Shown here one piece after another: positions 1-11,632 of a DNA stretch of 64,000 bases. A program made the translations under genes and the position numbers. Under the pieces are notes generated by a model that had not been told where the DNA came from, did not search any database, and saw only the letters and a list, made by a program, of their open reading frames with translations. Each line of letters starts with the position of its first letter. Position 1 is the stretch's first letter. The DNA is from Erythrophleum ivorense. Its lineage: Eukaryota > Streptophyta > Magnoliopsida > Fabales > Fabaceae. The stretch spans positions 124,001 through 188,000 of the forward strand of contig JAIUCV010000646.1 of assembly GCA_026724425.1 (NCBI GenBank), in the 5' to 3' direction.

Positions 1-815
1 TTTGCTACTTGTATGCTTGATTCCTTTTGTTCCTTCTTTTGAATGAATTTACCCATGAAATTTGGCATGCATATAGATCTCATGTAGAACTTTTTGAAAA
101 GCTAAAAACCAAATTATTTAGAGCTTTGTGGAATTAATTATGATTTTTTAAAGTTTTCAAATTTTAGCTATCCTGAGATGGTTACTGTTCATATAATCAA
201 TTTTTTCTCTTGCATCATTCGAGCGACAATAGGTGTTCAATGCTCATAAAATTTTATAAACATAAAATAGACATGATAATCTTTCTATGGCCACTAAGAT
301 CACCCTAATTGGATATCTGAGCAGGGAGATATGAATTTTTAAAGTTCTATGATAGTATCAATAGTGTCAAGCGACATTGGTTACTGTTCCATCAATTTCT
401 AGTGTCTAGATATCTATATTTTGGTCTAGACTTATTTTCATATAAAGTATACATTTATAGCTTTCCAGAATAGTATAGTGTACTTGATTTCAATTTTTTC
501 TAGAATTAGTTATGATTTTTCAAAGTTTATGACAAAAAATTGACCCATGAATCCGAGGCTGCACATGTAAATTTTATGTATATGGTTCATGAGCTCGAGT
601 TATTGGCCACTTCTTGAGATGATTCTAAGTTGTATTTGTGTATTTAAATATGAGAATGAGATGGATGAGTTCATATGGTTCATGAGGCACGAAATGAAAA
701 ATTTATCCACAAAAATAATCCATTATTTTTATTGTATTTTCTTTGACAAAGTAGCTTAGCCAATGAATATGAATTAGAAATGAGATGAGATGAACTATAT
801 GAACATGGTGTTACA
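1..815 (+). mobile_element. 3' part of a long solo-type LTR (gypsy-like), cut by window edge
   Basis: Closely resembles the reverse complement of 28,347-29,230 and the end of the 3,428-7,123 LTR. It ends GGTGTTACA at 815, the terminus shared by several long LTRs here. The next five bases (TTGTG, 816-820) would be the target-site duplication; its partner lies outside the window. No PBS follows, so this is a solo LTR or an element's 3' LTR. No coding sequence is seen. Confidence 0.7.
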
Positions 816-820
816 TTGTG

Positions 821-2538
821 GCCTAAGATTTTCATGTTGTGACAAAGTTGCTCTCTGGTTTGACTTCTCACATTTTCGTAAATCTCGCCATAGTGAGCCT
901 ATGTGGACCATAGTGGAAACACCTTGGAACCTACTATAGCAAATTTCCTGATTCATGCTTTGATGGGCTATATTTGAGCCACGATGAAACTAACTACTAG
1001 AACACTTATCACCTGATTCCTCAACTTGTGCTGTGGTAAAAAAATTTTGGCTGTAGTGAGGTTGCTCTCTGTTACCTTCCTTGTTCAACTTTTTCATTTT
1101 GCGCCGAGGCGAGACACCTCGCTCCAGATGCTCCTTGCCTCTACTTGACACTTGGCCACGACTTAGCCCATTTTGGCTGTGGTGTGACCCTCTTCAGCAC
1201 CATTTCTTCGTAAGTTTTATCCCTTACACTACAACTCTCATTCTAATAATACTCCAAGGCTACTCTACCTTAATTTGTAAGGCTATAATGGCATTCATCT
1301 ATCTAATGTACTCAGCATGTCTCTCATTGCCAAATCAAATCTTAGGTGTAACTTCCTATTCACCAAACTTCCATACATAAGCAAATTCATGAGTTAATGA
1401 TAGCAAAAGGATTCACAATTTACTAACATTATTATTCATGTTACTACCATAACATACTTCTAAGAAATAAGTCATATATATATATATATATCCATATAAT
1501 AAGGTTTCATATCAGATATATACCAGTGCATACATTAGATGCCAAATTGTAAAGAGCCTAACTCCCTGTTAATTATATTAATGTTGACCAAAACACAAAA
1601 TACCTACACTTGATAATATGATTACATGATTATGATGCTATACAAAGAACAAGAAAATTAGCATCTACCCTAAATTAGCTCAGCCCAAGTGTATCTCCAC
1701 GCATAAGGCCTCAGCTCATGGATGTGTATCCACTTGCTTTCTCTTATCCTTTCCCGAAGAGCCTTCACTTAAAAGTATTATCCCATAAAAAGGGGTGAAA
1801 TGCAAATCTTAGTAACCAATGGCAAATTCCATTCATATATTCCAATTTAATTAACATATGTACATGAATATCATATTAGCATCAGAAAAATATACCAGTC
1901 ATATCAGTAAATGAAACAATTAGGCTATCAATGACTACTATCTCATATTAGCAATCATATATAATATGTTAATGGCCAATAACACTGAGAAAGGCTCATC
2001 CATGGCACCTACTTGCCAGTGAGCACAACCTGGGCTTAGTACATTCAGGGATTTGATCACAATCTGATGCCCAATTGAAGTATAATATTTGGGTGGCAGC
2101 CACACCATAGCTCTACTATATACTTACAAAGTCTAATCACAATATATCAAATAGCCAACCATTCATTTAGCATTCAAAATCATACATGTGCAGCAGATAT
2201 AAAATTAAAGTACATATATGCATGAAATTTAACATTAATTTCGGTTACCTCACTTATAGACAATTCCTTTAGAGTCAACAACAATGCTACCTTAGCCTAT
2301 GAACACAAAATTAGACCATCACCATTCCTATTAATCAATTATAATAACAACCCAATACTCAAATAATTAAACCACCCATAACTACCTAGAGGACACTTAC
2401 CCAGCCATTACAAGAACAAAATTCGGATTTGATATTTCTCTCACCAATAACTTCAAAGTATCACCCTAAATCCTAAGTAAATTCGTACAAAATTAATACC
2501 CCTACTACAAATCCACTAGGGAGTCTTAAACCAGTAGA
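821..2538 (-). mobile_element. Left portion of an older LTR (LTR-C), interrupted
   Basis: Non-coding repetitive DNA that I interpret as the U5-side portion of a minus-strand LTR whose other part is 32,408-33,075 (terminus TGTAACACCC on the minus strand). The two parts are separated by everything bounded by the AAATG duplications at 2,539-2,543 and 32,403-32,407. Near 884-1,062 it has several copies of a CCATAGTG/CTATAG/CTGTAGTGAG word like those in the LTR at 38,463. A TA microsatellite lies at 1,473-1,491. Family assignment is inference. Confidence 0.45.
1473..1491. repeat. (TA)n microsatellite
   Basis: An uninterrupted run of about nine TA dinucleotides inside old LTR-derived sequence. No gene is nearby. 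Confidence 0.9.
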
Positions 2539-2543
2539 AAATG
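2539..2543. repeat. AAATG, left target-site duplication of LTR-B
   Basis: AAATG directly precedes the minus-strand LTR end TGTAACATC at 2,544. The same five bases follow the opposite end ...CATTACA at 32,403-32,407. I infer that they are the duplications of one LTR insertion (LTR-B) later split by about 29 kb of further insertions. A five-base match alone is weak. Adjacency to both LTR termini is what supports it. Confidence 0.55.
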
Positions 2544-3427
2544 TGTAACATCACATTCATTTAACTCATCTCATATCACTTTTAGGCATACCTTCTTGAA
2601 TAACACAAGTTCTTAAGAAAAATCCATTAAAATAATATATTATTTTGGTGTTACGTCGTGGATAAAAATTTTATTTCGTATCCCGTGGACCATATGAACT
2701 TATCCATCTCATTTTCCTATTTAAGTGCACATATACAACTCAAAACCATTTTAAAATATGGCAAAAAAGTCGAGCTCATGAACCATATATATAAAAATCA
2801 CATGTTCAACCTCGATTGGTGTGCCAAGTTTCTATCATAACTTTTGAAAAATCATAACTAATTCTAAAAAAATCAAAATCAAGAACAATATACCATTTTG
2901 GAAAGTTACAGATGTCTATTTTATGTTAAAAATAAGTCCAGGCTAAAATAGGAACGTCTAGGTACTAGAAATTGATGGAACAGAATATAAACTCAACTGG
3001 CCTTACTAGTACTGCCATGGAACTTTAAAAATTCATATCTCTATGCTCAGACATCCAATTAGGGTGATTTTAGTGGATATAGAAAGCTTATCATGTTTAA
3101 TTTATACCTGTAAAATTTTATGAGCATTGGACACCATTTTGCCCTCGAATGACACAGGAGAAGAAACTGACCATATGAACAGTAACTATACCAGAACAAC
3201 TAAAATTTGACAACTTTGAAAATTCATAATTAATTGCATAGAGTTCCAAATAATCTAAACTTTAACTTCTCAAAAGGCTCTAGATAAAATCTATAACATG
3301 CCAAATTTCATGAGGAAATTCATTGATTTGGTCAGATTGTGTCATGGGGTTGCAGATTGGTCTATTTATACTTCTTAAAGGGTCACTAAAAGTTCAAATT
3401 TGCTTCTAAGGCTTTCATGGCCACCTG
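2544..3427 (-). mobile_element. Left portion of LTR-B (minus orientation)
   Basis: Begins with the terminus TGTAACATC and aligns by eye with 28,347-29,230 of LTR-A, including the CCATGGCCACYTG stretch at which it stops (3,427). The remainder of LTR-B appears at 27,651-28,346 and 31,755-32,402. The break at 3,427 is exactly where the plus-strand gypsy LTR starts. No coding potential. Confidence 0.65.
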
Positions 3428-6400
3428 AGTAATGTCCAGTTTTTGTTAAACGACGAAAACGAGCGCATTTTCAAAGCAAGTCCTCGGAAATGAATTAGTT
3501 GAGGTCCCAAAAAATTTGAGTAATATTCTAGACTTCTAAAAATGAGAATCCTAGCTTTAGACGGAAGGAAAAATAGAGCTAGAATGAAGAAACAAATTTT
3601 GATGAAAATCTTACGAAACATAATGGCATTTTGTAATTTTAAGCAATTTTTGGAATTTACACAGGAGAGCTTTCTAAATGAAATTTTTGAGTTCGTTGGG
3701 GTTCTCAAAGGCCCTGAAAACCATAGGAAGCCCTAGGACAGTTAAATCCCCTCTCGTGGATGTTTTCCAACGTCGATGTACTCGAACTTTGACGGATTCA
3801 TTCGGGAAGGTTTTAGCTCTAATTTGAGTGATTCCAAAGGTATTTTACTAAATTGGGAAATTAAATTTTATAATAGAAAGATGGTTCTAAAAAAGGAGCT
3901 AAAACGAAGGAGAAACAAAAATGCCAAGAATGAAGAGCAAAATGGAAATTTTTGAAAAATGCGTCATCCTCCCCCTATATATAGGTGGCGCACCACTCTC
4001 TCCTTCATTTAGACTCAGAATTTTCTGCGAAATTTTAGAAAAGAAGGCTAGGGTTTAGGCTCACCAAGGGAGGAGAAGAAGAAGGAGAAATCCAAGCTTT
4101 AAGGTATGGAAATTTGCTTGTTTTTCATGCTTTCTCTTGGCCAATCTCTTCTCCTCTTTTCCCCTCTTCTTTCTCATGATTTTTCTGAAGTTTTGAGGGT
4201 TGTTTTGAAGGAAGAACAAAAGGGAAATTTCAAAATTTAAGGAAGGAAGCCAAGGAAAGAAAAGAACAAGCAAGAAAAACTAAGGAAATCAAGGTATCAT
4301 GCAATCCTTCCACTTGATCTTCTTCCTCCCTTCTCTTGTAAACATTTTCACCTATATATGGTCAGCCTTAAGGAGTTAAATTTTCAATCAAACCAAGGAT
4401 GAATCTTAGGAATTTGAGGGAGAAGAACAAGAATATGCAAAGAAAATAACAAACTAGCTATTAAATTTCAAGATGCAATTTCTAGGATTTCAAGTGCACC
4501 TTGTAAAATATGATTTTGTCTGATAATTCCTAGGCCTAAATAAGAGTTTAACTAAGCTCCCAAGATCCCTAAGAAGCTCCCCACGTGCATCCTCCCTTGA
4601 GAAAATAAAGCAAACTTCAAGAAACTCCATTTCCTCCATAGCCTTGGTCTAAAGGGGTTTGTATAGCTAGGGAGAGTTTTAAATTTATATAAACCCATTC
4701 TTGAGTCATATATGATGAATAAAAATGAGAGGAGGCCTTGGGAAAAATTTAGAATCTATAGAAAGTGAGTTGGTGCTTTATGTTCCATATTATGACCTAA
4801 AGAAGAAACATGTAGTTAGGCTCTTGGTTTTAATTATGTGATGACTCCAAGAGGCTTAAAAGGAGTCAAGAATCATATTTCAAAAGAAAGAATGGAGCCT
4901 GGAATTTATTTGAGAGGTGTTGCTTCATTAGGTGCAATTGTAGAACCATAATGAGGTTATAGACTAAGCTAGTGTCTTAGCAAATTTTATGGCCTTAGAA
5001 TTGAGTTCATGAACCTAATTGGCTTCCATAAATTGTGTCTAGGCCAAGAGAAATCTTCCCCGCACTTTTGTCTATGTGTGGCCAAAGCAAGGAAGGGAAT
5101 TTCAAGAGAAAAAATGTGTAATTGTATCCAAGGTAGCTCTCTCCACCTTCTCTCATGCATGGATGTGTGCTTAGCTTGTCTTAGAATGTGTGTATGTGTA
5201 TTTTCAAGCCATAAAAAGTATGTTAGCATGATTTCATATGCCATGGTTTCATGATAACATATTATCTTTCTAAATGATGTTATGATGTTTGTTTGGGTTT
5301 GGTTGAGTGTGATGAGACTAAGAACCCTTAGCCATGGTGAGGATGATCTAAGAACTCTTAAGATTGGTTGAGACAAAGCAAAGAGTCTTCCAAAAGTAAG
5401 ATGGACTCCCAAAAGCATGGTTAAGTCCAAGAATATCTTAAAGAATGGGTAAGGCAAGTCCAACATCCACAAGAAATTGGGTGAGGCCAATCCACTTGCT
5501 TGGCAAGCCTTTGCATGCTATGTATAACTATCTCAAATGATGAAAATGCCTCTTGAATGTTTGCACATGTCAAGATGACCATACATGCATTTATTAGACA
5601 TGCCTTGCATATGTTATGTATGATTGAATGGGAGATGAGCTATTGGGATTCTTTGAATCTCATTCCTTCCTCTCCAATGATCTAACATGTTAAGTGGACC
5701 AAGTGGACAAGATAATGGAAGCCAACCACCTTGAAGAGAAGAGCTTGACACCAATATGCATAGTTTTTGCTTTTTAAAGCCATAATGATGTTTAATGATG
5801 TAAATTATTATTGTACATGATCTATAACCTTTGAAACATGTGTAATTATGATAATATGTCATGTTTAAATGGGAGAATATATTATGTGACCATTAGAATG
5901 TAAATTGAGTATGTATGGACAGTGTGACTTCTTGAATGAGTTTATGGAATTGTACATATGTGTGGATGAGATGACCAAAATAAGATGCATGAGGGTTGGG
6001 AGCAATTGGGCAGCCTACACAAGTTCTAATTATGCTTTTAGACTTGCCCAAGAGGTGCCAAACCCGAAGAAAAGCCATTGGAACATTTTGGTATCCTATA
6101 TGGAGCCAAAATTGACCATAATAAAACTCTAGATCACTTTTTGTCCAATTAAGCTCTTCTTGATCAGAGATTTGACATGCAATTAGAGCTTGTTGATAGA
6201 TTTTTAAGAAGTTAAAGAACATAATTTTATGAGGTATATAGAATATTTGATGAATTTCCAAAGTTGACAAATTTTTTAGTTTTGGTCATGTCATTATTCA
6301 CTCAGGTCCGAAAATGAAATCTATCATAGAGGGCTCAAATGATATCCAATTGCCACAAAATTTTATAGAAAGAAACTAGACATTCCTAGTGACTTATGTC

Positions 6401-7123
6401 AACTAGAAAGACCTCATTTGGATTTATAAAGAGGGAGATATAAATTTTCAAAGAATCTGTCCAGTATCAGGAACTCCACCCAATCTTAGTTACTGTTTGA
6501 TTGAATTTTGGGATCTAGGATGGCTGAACTGGTCTGAGTTATTTTTTTCCTCTAGCTAACATCCACAGATTTCCAGATTAGTATCATTTGTAGGGATTGG
6601 AGTCTTTTGGAATTAATTGGACATTTGTGAAATTTGCTGCAGAATTCTGTGATATCACCAGCAGACAACCTGACCTTTGGAACTTTGCGTATGTCAAACA
6701 TCCTCTATGTTAGATGTTATAGTTTAGACATATTTTTAACATGAAGTATTCAAGTGTAGATTTCCAGAATGGCCAAGAATTCATGATTTCAATCTTTTTA
6801 TAATTAGTTATGATTTTTCAAAGTTGTGACAAAAATGAGGACAAAGCTGGCTGAAATTATATATGTATATTTCATGCATTCCTTCGAGTTCCTTGAGATG
6901 TAGGCCACTTTTGATGATTCAAATGAGTTTTATTCATATAATTAAATATGAAAATGTGTTGTATGAACTTACATGGTCCACGTGACACCGAATGAAATTT
7001 TTAAATACGACGCAACCTAAAGAAGTGTATTATTTTTAATTCCTTTTTCCTTACTCTTTCCTGGAATTGATGATTTAAAGCATGTGAATATCATGAGATG
7101 AGTTAGAAATATATGGTGTTACA
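3428..7123 (+). mobile_element. 5' LTR of a Ty3/gypsy element (about 3.7 kb)
   Basis: Starts around AGTAATGTCCAG, where relatives read TGTAATGTC, so the first base of the TG appears mutated. Ends GGTGTTACA at 7,123, followed after five bases by a tRNA-Met-type primer binding site. A TATA box (3,975-3,985) and a purine-rich leader follow the usual U3-R order. A GATTC-TTT-GAATC hairpin lies at 5,647-5,659. LTRs of several kb with a tRNA-Met PBS suit the Tekay/Del chromovirus lineage, but the lineage is inference. The matching 3' LTR is not seen; 62,209-64,000 is a related copy in opposite orientation. Confidence 0.75.
3975..3985 (+). promoter_or_regulatory. LTR TATA box
   Basis: CTATATATAGG, followed by a transcript-like leader. 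Equivalent TATA sequences occur at the same relative place in related LTRs (minus strand near 31,223-31,236 and 31,843-31,854). It probably positions retrotransposon transcription. Confidence 0.6.
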
Positions 7124-7128
7124 TTTAC

Positions 7129-7140
7129 TGGTATCAGAGC
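7129..7140 (+). other. Primer binding site of the gypsy element
   Basis: TGGTATCAGAGC, complementary to the 3' end of plant initiator tRNA-Met, five bases after the LTR end. This fixes the plus orientation and the LTR boundary. The internal leader that follows is interrupted near 7,205 by pararetroviral sequence and seems to resume near 14,166. Confidence 0.85.
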
Positions 7141-7204
7141 AAAGGTTGAGGCTCTTAATGTGGGTTATGGCTTAACACTATTTTTGCCCTTCCTGGACTT
7201 CATT

Positions 7205-7990
7205 TATCCGACTCAGACTTGATCCAATAAGGACAGTGAAGGATGAAAATGCTGGACACCTATTTGTTAGGTATTGAACCTACAAAATCTGATTGGGCAT
7301 GCCAAGCATTCGATAGGAATCATAGATACTTTAAGATTGATCTCTAGCTATATCTTTTTCAATTTGATCAGGGTCACACATAGAAGGATCACAATCCCAG
7401 AGGAAGTGTCCATTGATTTTGCCAACATAAGCATAAGACCCATCAAGATGAAATTAGTATAATTCTGGTGAGACTTGAAAGGCTTGGAATAACCAGGCTT
7501 GTAATGAGATCATCTTTTTGTTGGGCAAGAGCATTGTGACTTGTCTTTGCATTTAACATGGAGATAAGGCTTTTTACAAACCCTTTGCAAAGCAAGTTTT
7601 CCATCCATCATGGAATCAAACATTTTATGTCCTGTATAGTGAATCCTACTCATGTTGAAGAATATGATGAGGATAGTGAATGGTACATCCAAGGATAGAA
7701 TGAGCCATATGGATGAGAGGAACAGGTTTAGTTGGAAAATGAGGTGGTCTTTGAGGAGAACAGATATTTTTAGGTGGAAGAGGTTTAGTTGAAGGTTGTT
7801 TGGGTTGAAGCTGTCTAAGCTAGGCTGGACTAAGAAATCTTTATTCTTCCACAGAGGAGAAGGATGGGAAAACTGTTCATGAGACTCCAGGCAGTAAGGC
7901 ATAAATTGATCTGAATATCTTCATATCTAGCAGGAACATTAGACAGTTCAAAAACTTTTGAAATGGTGGTGTAAGGCTTGAACTATTATT
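7205..7990 (-). pseudogene. Shuffled mosaic of short pararetrovirus fragments
   Basis: Pieces of this stretch match different parts of the same endogenous caulimovirid elsewhere in the window. 7,208-7,264 is the reverse complement of 8,815-8,870. About 7,300-7,365 matches 12,016-12,070. About 7,370-7,440 matches 12,815-12,890. 7,465-7,640 matches 10,645-10,815 and includes the Cys-rich word KPYLHVKCKDKSQCSCPTKR. About 7,690-7,740 is the reverse complement of 8,345-8,405. About 7,745-7,850 matches 11,790-11,890. The order is not the viral order, so this is joined debris and not a readable gene. Confidence 0.75.
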
Positions 7991-7994
7991 TATA

Positions 7995-8450
7995 TTGGAT
8001 CCATTGAGGAAGGATTTGAAGCTTTTTTTATTGACAGTAGATGTCCAATTCAAAGACGCTGAAAAACATTATTATGAAATCTACAAAGAGATTCTTGCTG
8101 TTAAAAGAGGGATCGAGAAGATCAATTTCCACCTATACTCACATGATTTCACTATGCAAATGGATAACTCCTCTTTCCCTAAGATTTTAGAGTCTAACAA
8201 AAAAGTTCTCCCGGATAAACAACTACTCCGCTGGAAGGACTGGTTTTCCCGCTATAAATTCACAGTTGAACATATCCAAGGACGCCACAACATTCTCGCC
8301 AACTTTCTTTCCAGACCCCTAAAAACCCTAAATCTCATCCTTCCAACTAAACCTGTTCCTCTCATCCATATGGCTCATTCTATCCCTGGATGTACCATTC
8401 ACTATCCTCAACCCCAACTAAAAAAGGATTTCCTTCCTGGGGAACCTTGA
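7995..8450 (+). pseudogene. Endogenous pararetrovirus RNase H domain fragment
   Basis: An open stretch of about 150 codons that reads as the RNase H end of a Caulimoviridae reverse transcriptase. Landmarks are YEIYKEILAVKRGIEKINFH near the start and LLRWKDWFSRYKF...VEHIQGRHNILANFLSR in the middle. The upstream reverse transcriptase and aspartic protease are not present next to it, so this is a fragment without its catalytic partner. It lies opposite to the viral movement and coat protein region at 10,506-13,958, showing rearrangement. The family is clear; the genus (petuvirus-, florendovirus-like or other) is not resolved. Confidence 0.8.
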
Positions 8451-9473
8451 CCAACAACCCTTGCAAAAGTTCAAAACCTCACCCAGAAATCTTTGTTCTA
8501 TTATCTCCACCGTTACCTAAGAGACTCTCCTTATAATGTCATCCCTCTACCCTTCAACCTTATCCAAACCCCATTTTTATTCTTACTTCGAATCATAGAC
8601 CAAGTTATAGATGATGCCCTCTGGTATCTTTGGGCTCTCACTGCCCTTTACTCAGGTGCTATTGCATTTTCACCCCTCATGATTTTCTAACACCTCACTA
8701 CCTCTGATAATAGGGACTCCAATCTATGGACCCTACTAGAATGGTTCTCTCCATTACCTTGGTGGTGCTCTGATCTTGACCATCTCATTCATCGTCACAA
8801 CCTTTGGCAAATACTTGACAAATAGGTGTCCAGCATTTTCATCCTTCACTGTCCTTACTGGATCAACAGATAGAACATGCTCCTCACTTGAAATCATGCA
8901 TATGAATGGAATACTTTTTTAGACTGGCCAAAGCAATCATCTGAGGTCCTAAACGCTTTAAAATTATTTTTATGTGAAATTAATAATTATAAGCCTGATT
9001 CATTCATATTTTGTACTTCATTGGGATCATACCCTGGAGAATTTATCCCTGGAGAACCTAGGCTTCCAGAACTAGATCTGCCCAATACAAAACAATGGAC
9101 TCCAGAATAAATGATCAAATTCCTTACAGGAACTGGTTCTCAGGACCCTGGAGCCTCATCATTCTCCCCAATCAACCACCCTCTGATACAATCATGCAAG
9201 ACTCACAGGATCCATATGAGCCTATTGCCTTGAAAGACTTTAAAGTGGTTCACCTCCTGTTTTAAAAAATCTCCAAAGGACCCTAACGACTCCACTGACA
9301 AGGACCCCAATATGTCTCCATCACATGAACCAATCAAGAAAGGATAAGCCTTATCCTGAAGCTTATCCTCCAGACACTGACGATGACCCCAACTTGTCTC
9401 CATCCAGAAGGGATAAGCCTTATCCTGAAGCTTATCCTACTTTATTGTATAATTATGAGTTTTACTATTATGC
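8451..9473 (+). pseudogene. Downstream end of the pararetroviral polyprotein, decayed
   Basis: Continues the viral sequence after RNase H. One open piece (8,493-8,690) is rich in hydrophobic residues; the rest is broken by stops and shifts. A second copy of the 9,205-9,325 part occurs at about 10,365-10,490. I do not recognise a defined domain. It may be the C-terminal extension of the viral polyprotein. The reverse complement of 8,815-8,870 occurs at 7,208-7,264. Confidence 0.5.
9342..9438 (+). repeat. 69-bp-period tandem duplication in viral C-terminal region
   Basis: The 28-base block 9,342-9,369 recurs at 9,411-9,438, encoding the short peptide KPYPEAYP twice with a DDDPNLSPS-type spacer. 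A related NEDPNMSPS word is also found at 10,465-10,485. Confidence 0.8.
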
Positions 9474-9481
9474 CTATAAAA
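9474..9481 (+). promoter_or_regulatory. Probable pararetroviral TATA box
   Basis: CTATAAAA lies just after the decayed C-terminal coding region, where caulimovirids keep their genomic promoter. The roughly 290 bases that follow (to 9,775) hold no recognised gene. Activity cannot be judged from sequence. Confidence 0.35.
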
Positions 9482-9775
9482 ACGTCACTGTTAGTCAAAT
9501 CTGTAGGCCAGCATGTTTCTTTCTTTTATAAGAAATATTTGTCTTCTTCCTCCGCTCCTTCTCTATAAAAAGAACCTCTTAGTTTTAAGAAAGGCAAGTC
9601 AAAAAAACCTTTCTTCTCTCTTTGTAAATAGAGTTTCAAATAAATGGCTTTATTTTAAGTTTCTTTATCTTCTGAAATCTTTTATCAGTAGATCTCTTAT
9701 GATTATCTTGTCTATACACTAGTATGCTCTACACTTCCCTCTTAAGAGGATCCTATGTATCAGAAAGTGTTGTTA

Positions 9776-10320
9776 CTACCATATTATTTGGATAACAAGA
9801 ATTACTTGTCTGTGATTACAAAGAATTTCTAAGAAAATCAACATAATCCTTTGTCTTAAAAGGCCAGCGCACGAAAGCCCAACAAAGAAGTAGTTGTTAG
9901 CGCAAGCATACCTAGAAAAAGACTCTGGTGATTCTAATGAGAAAATTCTATTGAAGTTTTTCAGATGACAAGGCATTGAACATATCCCCAAATGTTTAAG
10001 GGATAAGCTGTTATTATCCAGATCAATATCGTAAAGAAGAATGTGATCTGATCCTTGAGTTAAGGACCAGGAATGGAAGTGAGAATAGCCTTGATGGATC
10101 CAGTGAGAAATGAAAGGAGTAGGAATTTTCAAAGTAACATACTGTTCAGCTTGGGTTGACTGAAGCCCACACTGATCCAGTTTGGTACCTTCCCTTTTGG
10201 ATGGAGACAAGTTGGGGTCGTCATTAGTATTTGGAGGATAAGCTTCAAAGATGGATGGGTTCTTCGATATTGTTGGTAGAGGAGATAGTAGACATGGTTA
10301 GGTATAAGGGGGTGTTGATT
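9776..10320 (-). pseudogene. Second copy of viral movement-protein start region, rearranged
   Basis: The minus strand carries GTKLDQCGLQSTQAEQYVTL and ISHWIHQGYSHFH, parallel to 13,555-13,685 of the main copy and typical of the caulimovirid movement-protein N-terminal half. 10,255-10,320 repeats the start region seen at 13,918-13,985, and 10,020-10,075 repeats the viral leader seen at 14,052-14,092. The pieces are not in viral order. This copy keeps CAG (10,142-10,144) where the main copy has TAG. Confidence 0.65.
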
Positions 10321-10505
10321 GTATCAGAGGATGGTTGGATTGGGAAGGATGATGAGGCTCCAGGGTCTATATGAGCCTGTTGTCTTGAAAAACTTTGAAG
10401 AATGGTTCACCTCCTGTTTCAAAAAGTCTCCAAAGGACCCTGACAACTCCACTAACGAGGACCCCAATATGTCTCCATCAAATAAACCAATCAAGAAATG
10501 ATAAA
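10321..10505 (+). pseudogene. Plus-strand duplicate of viral polyprotein C-terminal piece
   Basis: Encodes EWFTSCFKKSPKDPDNSTNE and NMSPSN, nearly the same as about 9,205-9,325. It sits between two minus-strand viral segments, so it is an inverted fragment. Confidence 0.65.
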
Positions 10506-11632
10506 AGTGAGTAATTCTTGGGCGATGTGTGGACCAGGCTGATAATGTCCATTAGAAATATGCAAATGTAACAACAGTCTCGTTTTCCATGCTGTGTGAG
10601 CCATCGTCTGAAAAACTGAATTGGTCTTTTATATCTCCTTTTATTGTAATTCTTGTGAGACTTGAAAGGCTTGGAATAACTAGGTTTGTAATGAGATTGT
10701 CTCTTTGTTGGGCAAGAGCATCGTGACTTGTCTTTGCATTTAATATGGAGATAAGGCTTTTTACAAACCCTTTACAAAGCAAGTTTTCCATCTATCATGG
10801 AATCAAACATTTTATGTTGTTCACATAGTTTAGCAAGAGTAGCCAAAGTCAATTGGTAAATTTCTCCAAGAGAGATATCGGTCATATTTTGGCTGAAGGA
10901 TTGGATGGCTCTTGAGAGTTCTAGTTGTAGCTCTTTTGGCAAAGAGGCAATGAATATATGTCTGAGATTGACATCATTGAACCCATTAAGGAGATAGTAT
11001 CGTTCTGCCATTCTTTTGTAATGGAAATCAGGATCTTTTTTCTTTAAGGAGCAACATTTCATTTGGAAGTATTCTTGCCACTTCTGCTTATCTACAAGAT
11101 GGAAATCACTAAGGAATTCTTTGTGAATAAGGCCAAGAAGATCATTAGCACTGCCGGCTATGGTATAGAATCGTTGTCGATATTCTCCTAGACTTTGGAA
11201 CCATTCTTGGAGAGTACCAGTGAATTTGCTGGTGAATTCACTGAGGGTTACATGAAGATTAACATTTGGTTGAGTCATTTGAAGATCAATCCAGGCTAAA
11301 AACTCATGCAAGTTATCTCTCCATTTATCAGGAGATATATCATCAAATGCGAACCATGGTCCAGTGGTTGGACGAGTTTGGGCTTGTGGAGGATCTGGGA
11401 AAGTTGTATGATATGGTTGATCAGCATAGTCATCATCATGTTCAATGTTTGACTCATCATATTCTTCAACATGAGTAGGATTCACCATATAAGACATTGG
11501 GTGGCGAACAGGTTCATCTTCTTCATCAGAACTGAGAGGTTCAAGACCAATAATACGTGATTGGTCTGAATCAAAATCAGAAAGGTAAGGGTTGATGGTA
11601 GATAATAAAGAGATTATCCCAAATGGTTTAGT
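10506..11632 (-). pseudogene. Endogenous pararetrovirus coat-protein region
   Basis: A 241-codon open piece (10,772-11,497) matches the Caulimoviridae coat/nucleocapsid core: GPWFAFDDISPDKWRDNLHE, then EFTSKFTGTLQEWFQSLGEY, YFQMKCCSLKKKDPDFHYKR, RYYLLNGFNDVNLRHIFIAS and ...LAKLCEQHKMF. Downstream, in another frame, come KPYLHIKCKDKSRCSCPTKR and a decayed zinc-knuckle stretch (CYIC). A TAA at 10,772-10,774 on the minus strand stands where the related fragment at 7,585-7,587 has CAA. In a virus this product binds and packages nucleic acid. Here it is interrupted and not expected to be functional. Confidence 0.8.

Noticed and set aside
5009..5490. Overlapping open frames of 81 and 167 codons in the gypsy LTR
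   Set aside because: They start at non-ATG codons or oppose each other within LTR sequence. Related LTRs do not appear to keep them open.
7129..7140. Possible tRNA gene because of tRNA-complementary sequence
   Set aside because: It is only a 12-base primer binding site. The same is true of 14,039-14,051, 24,917-24,934 and 51,065-51,076.
8493..8690. Hydrophobic 65-codon frame as a membrane protein gene
   Set aside because: It is collinear with decayed viral polyprotein sequence and has no independent start, promoter or homologs that I recognise.
9482..9490. ACGTCA next to the viral TATA box as an as-1-like enhancer
   Set aside because: It lies downstream of the TATA box, whereas as-1 elements of caulimovirids lie upstream. 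A six-base match is expected by chance.
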